The notes beneath the pieces are model-generated. The model was not told where the DNA came from, made no database searches, and saw only the letters and a list, made by a program, of their open reading frames with translations. DNA of 64,000 nucleotides from Bin80 sp965220935 (GTDB lineage Bacteria > Bacteroidota > Rhodothermia > Rhodothermales > Bin80). The stretch is taken from positions 1,736,001 to 1,800,000 of the forward strand of contig OZ244857.1 in assembly GCA_965220935.1 (NCBI GenBank), given 5' to 3'. The translations under genes were made by a program, and so were the position numbers. This document shows positions 53,057 through 62,698 of this stretch, piece by piece (position 1 is the first letter of the stretch; the number at the start of each line of letters is the position of its first letter).

Positions 53057-54774
53057 GCGAACGTGATTTTGAGAATTTTGTTGTTTAGCCAGGGAATTGA
53101 TTGCTCTGTTTTTCCGTAATCACAATTAATGAGTAGTGGGTTATGTGTTCGTCGTGCCAGTTTCACAATGATCTCTGTTTCAGTGATTGTGATTCTTGCT
53201 CGTTTTGGGACTAGGTATCTGAACAGAGTGCGCGTTTCAGTCGCCTCCCATCCTGGTCCGACTCGGAGTGCGAGAATGCGGTATAACAAACTCGCATGAC
53301 AGTCAGTTGGACATCCACATGAATTTTCATTGGAACTGTGGCGCTGAGCGCATCCATGTGAAAGAAGTCAATGGTATCGCTAATCACATTTTCAATGATC
53401 ATGCGACGGGCATATCGGTCAATGAGTTTTGCTGCAGAGGTTTCCATTTGATTGGTGATCAGGAAGATCATTCGGTCGTGTCCAAGTCCCTGCACTGCAA
53501 TCTGTCGGATTTTTCCGTCATACTCTCGCATCGTAACGGTTTGATCTAAAACACGGGGGTTGCGATACTTGCGTCCGATGTTGGTCAGCTTGACCGTTTT
53601 CCACTTGCTTGGAGGTTCTGCCCGTACACGGTCAACTAATCCTGGGTATCGTTTTCTCAGGGTGATAAACATAATCCCCCGTTGGGTTAATTTTGAGAGC
53701 TGCGCATGCGTGGTGACTCCACTGTCAAAGACCAGTTCTTTGGGAAGCGTTCCTGTGCGCTTTTGCCAATCGTCAATGAAGTCCTCAATGGCGCGGGAGT
53801 GATCCTGACGGTGGTGTCTGCATACGAAAAGATTCGTGCACTCGCATCTCGGGCCAAGAACGTGAGAACGCCCAGCTGGCGCCGACTTCGTTTACTGATA
53901 TAATGCTTTTCTAACACGGCCTTATCTCCATGATAGGGAATGGTGTGAAAGTCTAGATCAAACGATGTTCCCTCTTCCAGATTCGTCCCCAGTTTAGCCG
54001 CTGCGTCAAACCACCCATGAGTTGCGCTCTGTGTGAGGCGAGGGTCGCATAGAGCAGTATATTCACTGAGCGTTGATTTTTTGGGAATGGCATTGAGTCC
54101 AGTAAAAAGCGCCAGTCCAGGATCAAGGGGCTCAGACATAATGTGAGATGGTCGCCCAATGCCCCACAACTTCAAGGCTAGTAACGCACGAATCATATGA
54201 CCACATGGAATCTTCTTGGATCCAGGAAAATGATCAACCACGGCATCCATATCCATTTGTGCCAAATCGGATACAAACAGAAAGAGCCCTCCAAATGACG
54301 TTGAAAAAGATTGGGGTGATACATCTAACTTCCCAACATCTGCGGCGGGAGCAACGATCGGCTTAGCCTGCCGTTTTCGCATGGCGAGTCTGGGAAGGTT
54401 TGCTTTACGGATCACTTGGTCAATATAGGAGGGTGAGGCCGTGAGTCCCTCGCTTTGAGGAGATCTCGAATATCATAAATAGACACCTGATGGGTCGTCC
54501 GTAGAGCAATAATCCGGGCCTTGAGAGAATCTGCAGGTAAGGGCTGTTCAGTGGGCGTTGAATCAAACAGTGCCATCTCTGGATTTTGTGAAAACTCAAG
54601 GCAAAGATTTCTAAGATAGCCGTAGGAAATTCCAAACTGTTCGGCAACTTGCCGTCCGGGGACATCCTCAACATGGAAGGCACGGAGCACTTCATATTTT
54701 CGTTGTGACTTGGTTTGGGGTTTTAGGAAGAAGTCGGGATTCTTTGTCATAATATATAGTGGATAAGTGTACAA
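53053..54774 (-). pseudogene. HTH-DDE transposase-like gene with three frameshifts
   Basis: Read in pieces on the minus strand: 54774-54412 (HTH part, FGISYGYLRNLCLEF, and RIIALRTTHQVSIYDIRDLL), 54415 to about 53811 (VIRKANLPRLAMRKRQAKP ... FDLDFHTIPYHGDKAVLEKH), about 53810-53211 (LVFDSGVTTHAQLSKL ... IENVISDTIDFFHMDALSA) and 53289-53053 (SLLYRILALRVGPGWE ... NPLLINCDYG). Joined they give about 570 residues of an IS4-superfamily-like DDE protein with Asp in FDLDF and VFDSG and Glu in IEN. No inverted ends were found, so it is either an old insertion sequence or a domesticated relative. Neighbouring housekeeping genes are intact, so the shifts are unlikely to be general sequencing error. Confidence 0.65.
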
Positions 54775-55252
54775 GTATCCAAACTAAATATCAAAAAGTC
54801 CCTATTCTGCTCAATAATCGCGTAATTATGCCATTTATAGATCTTTTATTCCGATTTTAAGGAATTGTAATAATTACACTGACTTGTGATATAATGTACA
54901 CTGATATACTAAATAATGTGACTTATGACCGCTATTTATCCGAAAACCCTAACGTTGACCCGCCAAGACTAACCCATGACGCCTTTTAACTTAGAGCACA
55001 CACTCCGCCTCTGGTTTTGATTGATTCACAGACAGGTGAACAGACCTATCCAACGGTTGATTAACCCCTTTTAGATCAAGGTCTCCCCCTGATCTGCTCA
55101 AACAACATATCCAGCGCACCTACACAGAGAGAGTTCAAAAATCAACATAAATCGTAAAGAAACTGCACGATCAATGACAAATTTACTTATCCTTACACGC
55201 TCTCCCTACTTCGCAAAATGTCAGATAAGAAACCTGTGATGGAAATCCAGGC
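54775..55252. other. Decayed DNA between two transposase regions
   Basis: About 480 bases. Short broken frames such as LVLIDSQTGEQTYPTVD (near 55010-55060) and DLLKQHIQRTYTERVQK (near 55090-55140) look like remnants of coding sequence but match nothing I know. From about 55158 the frame that is interrupted by the ISNCY-type element is open. Confidence 0.4.
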
Positions 55253-55500
55253 TAATTAGTGCCTGACAATAAACTCTAATTCTGGGTTAGCATAGGATCG
55301 CAAGGGCTATATTTTACAAGTACTTACCGGTAGTTTGCTTGTTCATTTTGCGGTTATTTTAGGCGTTGAAGATTTTGATGAAAAATTCGAAACTTTTCCT
55401 GTGGCGGTGGATATCACTGTATTTATAGGACTTTTCTGGGGTTTTTCTTTCTGAATTGATCAAGATGTGAAAAATCTTCACCGTTCATTTAATCACATCA

Positions 55501-56915
55501 TTGACCATGCGCGCACAATTTGACACTGAACCGACACTGGGGATGAACTCCATTGAGGATCTTTTCGTAGATCCTAATTCCAGAGACGATATTCCCCGAA
55601 TGATCTTAGCCTTGCAGTCCATCTGGATGAATTGTGATCTTCGGGATCAGATTGTAACCTACCTCCAGAAGGTAATTGGAGAGGGCACGGATCAGAGCGT
55701 GGGTCGACCTGGGCTAAATTACTGGCGCATCTTCGTACTCGCGATATTGAAGTACGGATTGGATTGCGACTTTGACCGATTAACAGAACTGGCCAATAAA
55801 CACAGCGATATTCGCATCTTGTTACAACATGATGCCACTGAATTCAACCGTGAGTCCTTGTATCGTGCGCAGACGATCATCAACAATGTGAGTCTGATCA
55901 CCGATGACATTTGGTCCACCCTCAATCGGATGATTGTGGATCATGGGTTAGAGGTCTTTGGAGTTGCGTCCGATGCTCGCGGACGGATTCGTATGTGGTG
56001 GAAACTCATGTTGAGACGCCCCACGATGTGCGGTTATTACGCGATTCAATCATTCTGGCCATGCAGCTTGCTTCAAGGGCCTGGGAGGCCTTCAATTTGG
56101 GGGCGTACGACATTGCAGGTTGGCGTCAGTTAAAGCATTTGATCATTACGGTTAACAATGCCTATTTGGAGATCAACACCACCAAAAAGCGTGAGACGAA
56201 TCCAGATCTGGTCTTAGCCTTGATTGTTACTATCGGATTCAGAAGTGTAGACTGGTCTTGGATAAGATCAAGGAACTTGACCCAAGTTCAAGTCGGATTG
56301 CGCCATTAGAAAAGGCGATTGAGCAGTTCAATCGGTTGGTAGATTTGGTTCATGTGATAGAGGGGGAAAAGATTCCCAATGCAGAGAAGTTATTATCGCC
56401 GAGCATACGCGTTGGATTGTCAAGGGCAAGGCCATGCCCAATCAGGTAGAATTGGGGGTTCCCGTCGCGATCACCCAATGTCAACATGGCTTGATTCTGG
56501 GATGGGAGATCATATGGACGCAATCAGATGTAGATATGACCATTGAGATCGCCACCAAGTATAGGACAGAGTTTGAAAACCTTGGATCCATGAGTTTTGA
56601 TCGCGGATTTTGGTCGCCTCAGAATTTTGAGGCATTAAGCGCTCTGGATATAGAGGTCATTCTTCCCAAAAAGGGCTATAAGAACAAGATAGAGCGCGAA
56701 CGAGAATCGGCGGAAGAGTTTCGGCGAAAACGTCGGCAACATGCGCAGATTGAGTCCTGCATCAACTTCAGCATGGTGGTGCACGCATTCGTACCAAAGG
56801 AGGTCAGGCGGGGTTTGCGCGAAGCATCGGTGCAAGTGTGGTCACCACGAATTTGTGCCGAATCGGGAAGGTGTTAATGGCCCGACACCGAGAGACGTTT
56901 CGCCAAGCGGCGTAA
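55501..56915 (+). pseudogene. ISNCY-family transposase, frameshifted
   Basis: The start (MTMRAQFDTEPTLGMNSIEDL near 55510, then DPNSRDDIPRMILALQSIW, VGRPGLNYWRIFVLAILKYGLDCDFDRLTELAN) is typical of ISNCY transposases. After about 56000 the protein continues in other frames: VRLLRDSIILAMQLASRAW, then LEKAIEQFNRLVDLVHVI (56258-56449), then ITQCQHGLILGWEIIW and SFDRGFWSPQNFEAL (56434-56800), and finally an ARHRETFRQAA end at a TAA at 56913-56915. At least three frame changes are needed, so it cannot make a normal transposase. Reconstructed length about 470 residues. Confidence 0.75.
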
Positions 56916-57142
56916 AAGTCTGAGTCACAAAAAAAATACTCCACCATTGGAGGTGGAAAAGGTGCGTCCGTGCGGCAAAGATTTCAACCCAAATTGATGC
57001 TCTGCGCACTGAATTTGGATCAAATATAGGTGAGGTGTACAGATCGGTGAAATAGATCAAAATTTTTGAGACTAAAATCGGAGAGTCTGCCTAGCAGTTA
57101 ATAAATAATTTCGTATATTAAGCCCCCGCAAAAAATTGTGAC

Positions 57143-57163
57143 ACCCCAAAGTAGGGGTTTTTT
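57143..57163 (+). terminator. Hairpin with T-run near the right end of the insertion sequence
   Basis: ACCCC, loop AAAGTA, GGGGT followed by a run of six T. A short but well-formed intrinsic terminator just inside the right end; it may stop the transposase transcript. Confidence 0.45.
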
Positions 57164-57410
57164 GTCAGGCACTAATTACGTCCCAGAGCACGATCTATTT
57201 GAGGATTCATTACAGGATCGTATTATAGATTTACGTACCACTCATCAAGCCTCAATTTATGCCATTCGGGATATGCTTGAAATTGAGGGACGCACCGCCT
57301 CCCCTTCCTATATCAGCAGGGTGATAAGAAATGCAGGATTGCCAAAACTGACGAGGCGAAAGCGTAAATCAGTTCTCCCCACCACTCCAAATGGGCAGGA
57401 ATCGTCCTAA

Positions 57411-57904
57411 GAGTTTCGAAAAGAATTTTAATTTTCTTGAAGTGCATACATACTCATAATTCAAAATTTGCGTTCAATGTATAATTTACCGACCATCAGA
57501 CTCTTCAGTTGATACTGAGTGGATCCCATGATAAACGACCATTCGAATCTGACAAGATTAACCCATTAAACAAGTCATCGTCTTTCAATCACAATTATCA
57601 GAAGCCTACAACCTTGCTACACGGGGCATCTTGAATCATTTGGACGGTCAAATTAATTCTGTTCTACAGGTATAGAAAAATCCGACATGAGAGATGTCAT
57701 CAAGGCTAAATGTGTTCAGCAACATTTTAACGGCATGTTTCAGGCATTTTCCCACCCATAAACTAATGCTAAAGCCCAACGGATGAATGAAAAATAAAAG
57801 ATAACTAAACTATTGAAAGCAGAGCGGAAGATTTAAATGATACTATTCCTCTGCGGTAATGATTATCTACAAGAAACCGATAGAATCCACCCTGTTGTAT
57901 TGAG
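57411..57904. other. Gap of 494 bases without a supported gene
   Basis: No coherent frame and no strong repeat seen. It separates the mobile-element remnants from the FRG cassette and should hold the 3' end of the FRG transcript, but no terminator is evident. Confidence 0.5.
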
Positions 57905-58798
57905 TTATCGGTGTGCTATACTGGCCAGAACATATGATTGATTTTCAATGACATATCTAGTAGCGCCATCCGCATTGGGAAACAACCGAGCGGCATTGAA
58001 GCCAAATTGTCTGCAAAGTTGATAGAGTTTGATACACTCAGAGACAGGTATCGTTAATTTGAGAATTGACTGATCTGCGGGGAGATACTCTTCAAGGCTG
58101 TTAATGATGACATGTTCACCTACGTTACCATGAACCGGATGGACTGTAAAAACTCCATACTGTGCGACTACATTTATTGAAACAGATCCACTCACACGCA
58201 GAAATCTCACTGGGTCATGAAAAGTGTCATGAAAGGCCCCTGTGTCAAATACAAAAATAGATAGTTCTTGACCAGTTTGCCAATCAGTCTGTGACAATGC
58301 GTGATTCGTTGCAAAATAAGCCGCTATGAAGGGATTTGTCGTGCAGTCAAGGAGTCGGGTTGGGAGTCCATGAAGTTGCGCGAAAGCCATAGCGTCAATT
58401 AATTCTTCAGCTGGCCATTGAGTAAGATCTTGCAGATACTTTTGAAAGTTATGATCAAGTAAATTTCGTTCGCGAAATCCCACCGAATCATTAGGAACGA
58501 CACTTCCAGTTTCATCACAAGAATAGATGAAATCTCGCAACATTGAAAATTCTGCCCAAGCTAAGTCTTCCGAATGCAAACGATCGGTAATCAATTTTCT
58601 AAGCATTGCAATTGACTTTGGGCGTAGAATTGTCGGGATAAGATCCCATTGAGCATTACCCTGTCCACGATAAATTATCTTCTTATCATCCTTAGTTTTT
58701 TGTTGCAGAGAACTCAGCTCGGCCCACAGTGAGTCTGCCGTTTCCAACTTTTTTTCTTTGATCATAATCTTGCACTGATAATGATCAATCACATTCAA
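57905..58798 (-). CDS. FRG-domain protein
   Basis: 297 residues with an FRG domain: the opening KKIIYRGQGNAQWDLIPT (residues about 40-57) and the diagnostic AQLHGLPTRLLDCTTNP followed by FIAAYFATNH near 145-170. The fold is named for the conserved Phe/Arg/Gly; its biochemical activity is not established to my knowledge, and the family is frequent in accessory and prophage regions, sometimes in candidate defence loci. Its start overlaps the stop of a small upstream gene by four bases (ATGA), so the two form a coupled pair with the small protein made first, like many toxin-antitoxin or effector-regulator pairs. No signal peptide or TM helix. Confidence 0.8.
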   Translation of the reverse strand: MNVIDHYQCKIMIKEKKLETADSLWAELSSLQQKTKDDKKIIYRGQGNAQWDLIPTILRPKSIAMLRKLITDRLHSEDLAWAEFSMLRDFIYSCDETGSVVPNDSVGFRERNLLDHNFQKYLQDLTQWPAEELIDAMAFAQLHGLPTRLLDCTTNPFIAAYFATNHALSQTDWQTGQELSIFVFDTGAFHDTFHDPVRFLRVSGSVSINVVAQYGVFTVHPVHGNVGEHVIINSLEEYLPADQSILKLTIPVSECIKLYQLCRQFGFNAARLFPNADGATRYVIENQSYVLASIAHR

Positions 58799-59052
58799 GA
58801 CCGACGAGTATATGGTTTGGCACCAATCATATCACCAGAATCAACATGCTCTATGATTGTTGTGTAAGGGAATATGGTTCTCGTATAAATATTCCTAGGT
58901 TCCATATCGTCTCTGTCCCTCACGATTACCTTATGAGTTGGTGCCCAGTCCAGTAATTTAGGCAAATCATGATAGAAGACTGCCCATATTGATTGATCAC
59001 TGAGAGTGATTTTTTTTCCGTATTCTTCAATCTTAAGAATCTGAAGTTCCAT
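58795..59052 (-). CDS. Small partner of the FRG protein, unknown function
   Basis: 85 residues, beta-rich by appearance: KKITLSDQSIWAVFYHD, then LLDWAPTHKVIVRDRDD, and an end FPYTTIIEHVDSGDMIGAKPY. This pattern (a LSDxSxW start, then hydrophobic strands and an ending with D-G/S-x) recalls small uncharacterised proteins often found in accessory regions. It is translationally coupled to the FRG gene. It could be an antitoxin, chaperone or sensor; nothing in the sequence decides. Confidence 0.6.
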   Translation of the reverse strand: MELQILKIEEYGKKITLSDQSIWAVFYHDLPKLLDWAPTHKVIVRDRDDMEPRNIYTRTIFPYTTIIEHVDSGDMIGAKPYTRRS

Positions 59053-59093
59053 GTATCAATTTTTGATTAGTGAGTTGAATTAGAAGTGTCGTA

Positions 59094-59288
59094 TTACTTT
59101 GTTAACCATTTGTTCCGAACTTCCATACAATTAGAACATGTGTCTCCATACTTCTGGCCTAACCAATAATGGACAAATACTTCTCCTAACATCGCATCTT
59201 TGATGTCATTCAATCGAAGATGATTTTTGATCATTTCATTACACGACGAGGCATAATGTTGATTTTGATGATTATTGAAATCGTGCAT
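59094..59288 (-). CDS. Small hypothetical protein
   Basis: 64 codons, NEMIKNHLRLNDIKDAMLG then EVFVHYWLGQKYGDTCSNC, ending NKWLTK. It is helical and has a CxxC pair near the end. It lies 41 bases before the FRG partner on the same strand and could be first gene of that operon, but there is no family I recognise and it may be a chance frame. Confidence 0.35.
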   Translation of the reverse strand: MHDFNNHQNQHYASSCNEMIKNHLRLNDIKDAMLGEVFVHYWLGQKYGDTCSNCMEVRNKWLTK

Positions 59289-59430
59289 TTATTTCAGGAG
59301 GATTGAATTGAATATATTTACATCAACACCCGATAGTCCTGATGGAAAATTCAAGGCCAATTGTGTGTTTCTGATTAGTTACTCGCTGCTTGTCTTTATC
59401 TGCACCACAAAAATCAGCAACACACAGCAA

Positions 59431-61746
59431 CTATGTTCTGAAAAGATACTGAACCTTGAAAAAGATCTGACGGCTACTCTGTCGGAAATATTTGTTCTGT
59501 CCGTCTGCTCGAGTGTACTGATCTAGATTATGAGTTGAGCCTACATGGAGAGCCGTAAATGCGTTGACTTTGTAGGTTAATAACGGATCCACTTCAAGTG
59601 ACTTGGTAAAATCACTGTATTGAACCACTGTACGCATGAAAAAATGGCGAGTAAACTGATACTTCACCCGAGTGCGCACAATGTATCCTTTGAAAAAGTT
59701 TTCACCTGTCTGTTTGTCTGTTAGTTTGGAATAGGAGAACTGTGGGCGTATAGTCATGCGTTGTGTCGGACGTACTAGCCCCCAGATATTAAAATCTAAG
59801 CTATTGCCAATTTCTGGCTCGTCAAGGAATCGAGCGATGGATTCCCCCACACTTACATTGGCCCCCAGATTGACTTTTTTGCTAAAATTAGCGGAAACGA
59901 ATCCGTTCATACTCGTCATGCCGTCAAACTGGATACCCGCAAAATTTTCTTCTCTGTACCACCAGTTAATTTGCATATTCGTTTGTGCCTTAAACTGGAA
60001 AGAGATAGATGGCCGAAGAAATAAACTTTTCTGAAGAGCATCAAAATTCCAACTAGTGCCTACCAATAGATTGGGTCTGGTCCGCTCTACAAGTGATAGA
60101 ACCTTTTCTGGGTAAATCGTTACCCCCTGCCAAAGATAAACTCTCTGACGATTATTCTGGCGAACAAACCCATTATCAGCACGAAATGTAGGACTTATGG
60201 CTTCATACCCTCCCTCAAATGACCAGTGGCGCGCATCGCGGTCAAACTCAATGCTTGTTGCGTATCCGCTATAGGATTCCCCGTCAAGTGCTCCCGTATG
60301 CATATCCTTACCAAATGTGATGTCTCCCAGATCCTCATTCAACTCTTCGTCTGTCGGCTCAACATGAGAGCTATACACGAACTGTCCACTGAGGGTATAT
60401 TTTTGTAAAAACCTTGCAGCTGCATCTATGCTGACCGTTGACCCTGAACCACCCTCATCTAGTCGACGATCCGTGACGAGTGCACCAACGAATGAATCAT
60501 TATTGAAGCTGTGCCTCACTCGCAAAATATTTGAAATACTTCGTCCACCCTCCAATAAACGACTCTCTTCCTCAAAAGGTAGCAGAAGTGGAGAATTATT
60601 ATCTCGTGCCCCAATATATGCCACATCCACAGACCCAAATCTCCCAGTCAACTTGGACGCTCCGATCGGATCATTAATGGATCGGGTGTAGACCGTCTGT
60701 ATCTCAGTACTGAATAATCCTGACCCTTCCTGAAAAAACGGACGTCGCTCATCAAAAAATAGTGCAAATGTAGAGTTCACATCAATCTGTGCCTCATCTG
60801 ATTCAATTTGGCTGAAATCTGGATTCACAGTCAGATCTGCAGTAATCTCTGATGTAATTCCATACTTGAGATTCAGTGATGGTTCAATTGTCATACGCTT
60901 GTTTATGAAACCAGAATTTGGCAGGTCATTATCTCGGAGGGCACCTGCTCCGCCACCGGTCAGCGATGGGAGAATTTCAAGATTGCGCCCAGCCTTCACA
61001 CCATGAATTCCGCTAATCTCACCGAGTTGACAACTCATACATGGATCATCCTGGCTAACGGCTGCCCATGAATATTGGCTTCTACTTTCTCGTGGCCGCG
61101 TGACCCAGAATGTGGCTCCCCATGTCTGAGACTCTGCATTGGGAAATCGCAGGCTCTTAAATGGAATTGCCATCTCAATCTGATAACCATTCAAAGTAAT
61201 CTGACCTGCGGACCAAAATAATATATTAAACCCATCATCTTCTTGATTTGGTGAAATAAATGAATCAGCTTGTATGCCGAGCGGGTTTGATGCGATAAAA
61301 TACATGCCCTGGCCGTCACGATTTGGATCAAGGACCACTCCTGCATAATCATCCTGCCAAATCTCATCACGATCACTGATGTTCGCACGAATGGTACTCG
61401 GATCATCTATAACAATGACTCCCACATAAAGATAATCTTCATCATAAGTCATCATCCCCATTAACTCGACTGGAGGTCTGTCCATATCATTGGGAAAAAA
61501 TTCTGTAAAATTATTTACAGGAACTACTTTATCCCATCCGTCATCATCTAGTTGCCCGTCAATTTGAATCTTTTTCGTAGTTTTTGTAATAGTCAGAGAT
61601 GGCCCGATATTGGGTTGAAATTCATTATGGTTTTCCTCAACAAGACTCTTGGCGATATCCCCTGAATCTCCATTTAGTGATTGAGATTGGGCTGGTAATC
61701 CGACGAGACAAGCACACAAGTAAATCACTGACAAAAGTCTTAACAT
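59431..61746 (-). CDS. DUF5916 outer-membrane protein with N-terminal carbohydrate-binding-like domain
   Basis: 771 residues. A signal peptide (LLSVIYLCACLVGLPAQSQS) is followed by a family-9-like carbohydrate-binding module (IQIDGQLDDDGWDKVVPV, DEDYLYVGVIV, IPFKSLRFP) at residues about 50-240. The DUF5916 barrel follows, recognised by NPDFSQIESDEAQIDVN and FFDERRPFFQEGSGLF and many amphipathic strands up to QIFFKVQYLFRT, with a C-terminal aromatic-rich strand. Such proteins are common in Bacteroidota and relatives and are thought to sit in the outer membrane; the role is unknown. It stands alone, with a 952-base gap upstream. Confidence 0.85.
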   Translation of the reverse strand: MLRLLSVIYLCACLVGLPAQSQSLNGDSGDIAKSLVEENHNEFQPNIGPSLTITKTTKKIQIDGQLDDDGWDKVVPVNNFTEFFPNDMDRPPVELMGMMTYDEDYLYVGVIVIDDPSTIRANISDRDEIWQDDYAGVVLDPNRDGQGMYFIASNPLGIQADSFISPNQEDDGFNILFWSAGQITLNGYQIEMAIPFKSLRFPNAESQTWGATFWVTRPRESRSQYSWAAVSQDDPCMSCQLGEISGIHGVKAGRNLEILPSLTGGGAGALRDNDLPNSGFINKRMTIEPSLNLKYGITSEITADLTVNPDFSQIESDEAQIDVNSTFALFFDERRPFFQEGSGLFSTEIQTVYTRSINDPIGASKLTGRFGSVDVAYIGARDNNSPLLLPFEEESRLLEGGRSISNILRVRHSFNNDSFVGALVTDRRLDEGGSGSTVSIDAAARFLQKYTLSGQFVYSSHVEPTDEELNEDLGDITFGKDMHTGALDGESYSGYATSIEFDRDARHWSFEGGYEAISPTFRADNGFVRQNNRQRVYLWQGVTIYPEKVLSLVERTRPNLLVGTSWNFDALQKSLFLRPSISFQFKAQTNMQINWWYREENFAGIQFDGMTSMNGFVSANFSKKVNLGANVSVGESIARFLDEPEIGNSLDFNIWGLVRPTQRMTIRPQFSYSKLTDKQTGENFFKGYIVRTRVKYQFTRHFFMRTVVQYSDFTKSLEVDPLLTYKVNAFTALHVGSTHNLDQYTRADGQNKYFRQSSRQIFFKVQYLFRT

Positions 61747-61922
61747 TTACCCAATAAGTTTAGCGTTACAGTATCGCACTACAAGCGTATGTGCTCGTTA
61801 CGAAAAACTGATCCGCATTGTTACGCTCATTCAAGATATTTTTAGAAACCTGTTCTTGATATCTCTCAACTCAATACCAATTTCTACTGAAAATGCTAAT
61901 TTGAGACTCTTTTCTGATCAGA

Positions 61923-61953
61923 TGTCTATCGACAAAAGTTTTGTCGATAGACA
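61923..61953. repeat. 31-bp palindrome
   Basis: Arms of 15 bases (TGTCTATCGACAAAA and its exact complement TTTTGTCGATAGACA) around a single G at 61938. It lies about 180 bases upstream of the DUF5916 gene start. It may be a dimeric regulator site, a recombination site or an extruded hairpin. Confidence 0.85.
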
Positions 61954-62283
61954 GTATTAGTAGACCCATATCATTGGAGCGATGCTGGGAGATCATACGT
62001 TCATGTTTAACTATATTGATCGCAGTGACGAGACCAAAGAGGTGGTGATATGGAGGTTGAAGGAATTCAGTATCGTTTTCGCTATACGCAAGTTTGCAAT
62101 GGATCACATTTTCGAGTCAATTATTTCGAAATTTCTCTCAAAAATCTACGAATCTTGCGTATAGTCGGATCAAAATCGTTAAAATCCGATTCCGCAATAA
62201 AGAACGATTTGTTGATGCGATCTACTTCCATGTGGGCAGACTTGATCTAAGCCCCAGATACGCAAAATCACGACTTTTTTCAC

Positions 62284-62325
62284 AAAAAAGCGGAAGCCCC
62301 AGAATTATGGTAACAGACTTCCGCT
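62284..62325 (-). terminator. Intrinsic terminator on the minus strand, probably for the methyltransferase
   Basis: Read on the minus strand: AGCGGAAG, a loop of 21 bases, CTTCCGCT and then a run of six T. The stem is a perfect 8 bp. It lies 373 bases after the stop of the methyltransferase gene and is the first such structure downstream. Confidence 0.5.
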
Positions 62326-62334
62326 GAGGCTTTT

Positions 62335-62414
62335 GCAAAACCTCTGCGTTTCAGCAAAAATATTGTACTGACGTACCTGTGACGTATTTTGGGGAATTGA
62401 CAGAGAGGTTTTGC
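62335..62414. repeat. Inverted repeat GCAAAACCTCT, 80 bp overall
   Basis: GCAAAACCTCT (62335-62345) and its exact complement (62404-62414). It could be ends of a tiny mobile remnant, since ends of the GAGGTTTTGC type occur in insertion sequences, or the stem of an RNA. No target duplication was found. Confidence 0.5.
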
Positions 62415-62698
62415 GAACGGTGCCATTTCAAATAGTATTCCAAACATGTGCAATGAACGAGAAAAGTTGTTTTCTTCGCATATCTACAGTTTCAAATACA
62501 ACATTATGGCCTGGATCTTATTGAGCATGATGTAGGAGGATACGTTCCATATTGGTCAATATGCCGTGCCTGCCCAAGAACCTATAGCATAGTGCCTCTT
62601 GTTAGCTTTGTCTGAAATGAACTCGCTATTGATGAGTGGCAATCTGCAGAGGTTTCTTTGGTAACATTACTCCGTAGTATTTGATAATATAGAGCATT

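Larger units (their letters stand above)
55259..57172 (+). mobile_element. ISNCY-type insertion sequence, 1914 bp, with 6-bp target duplication
   Basis: Ends are GTGCCTGACAA (55259-55269) and its reverse complement (57162-57172), flanked on both sides by TAATTA (55253-55258 and 57173-57178). It contains one frameshifted transposase gene reading to the right, and a hairpin with T-run close to the right end. Length near 1.9 kb and a 6-bp duplication fit, as far as I recall, the ISDol1 subgroup of ISNCY. It interrupts a short HTH-DDE-related gene. Inactive as it stands because of the frameshifts. Confidence 0.75.
55218..57410 (+). pseudogene. HTH-DDE relative interrupted by the ISNCY-type insertion
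   Basis: Removing the element and one TAATTA copy joins 55218-55258 to 57179-57410 in one frame: MSDKKPVMEIQANYVPEHD, then LFEDSLQDRIIDLRTTHQA, SIYAIRDMLEIEGR, SYISRVIRNAGLPKLTRRKR, and a stop at 57410. The second half matches the middle of the decayed gene at 53053-54774 (RIIALRTTHQVSIYDIRDLL and VIRKANLPRLAMRKR). The gene was already shortened before insertion, since no DDE region follows. The frame is open upstream to about 55158, where FTYPYTLSLL faintly recalls the HTH. Confidence 0.6.
61747..62698. other. Gap of 952 bases with several inverted repeats, no supported gene
   Basis: Frames of 60-78 codons are present on both strands but none looks real. Four inverted repeats are: a near-perfect 31-bp palindrome (61923-61953), an 11-bp repeat 61 bases apart (62082-62092 with 62154-62164), the terminator-like hairpin (62284-62325), and an 11-bp repeat GCAAAACCTCT (62335-62345 with 62404-62414). 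A structured RNA or old insertion-sequence ends would both explain this. Confidence 0.5.

Noticed and set aside
62050..62327. Overlapping 66- and 77-codon frames in the gap upstream of the DUF5916 gene
   Set aside because: Basic, low-complexity products in two frames over inverted repeats; more likely non-coding DNA.
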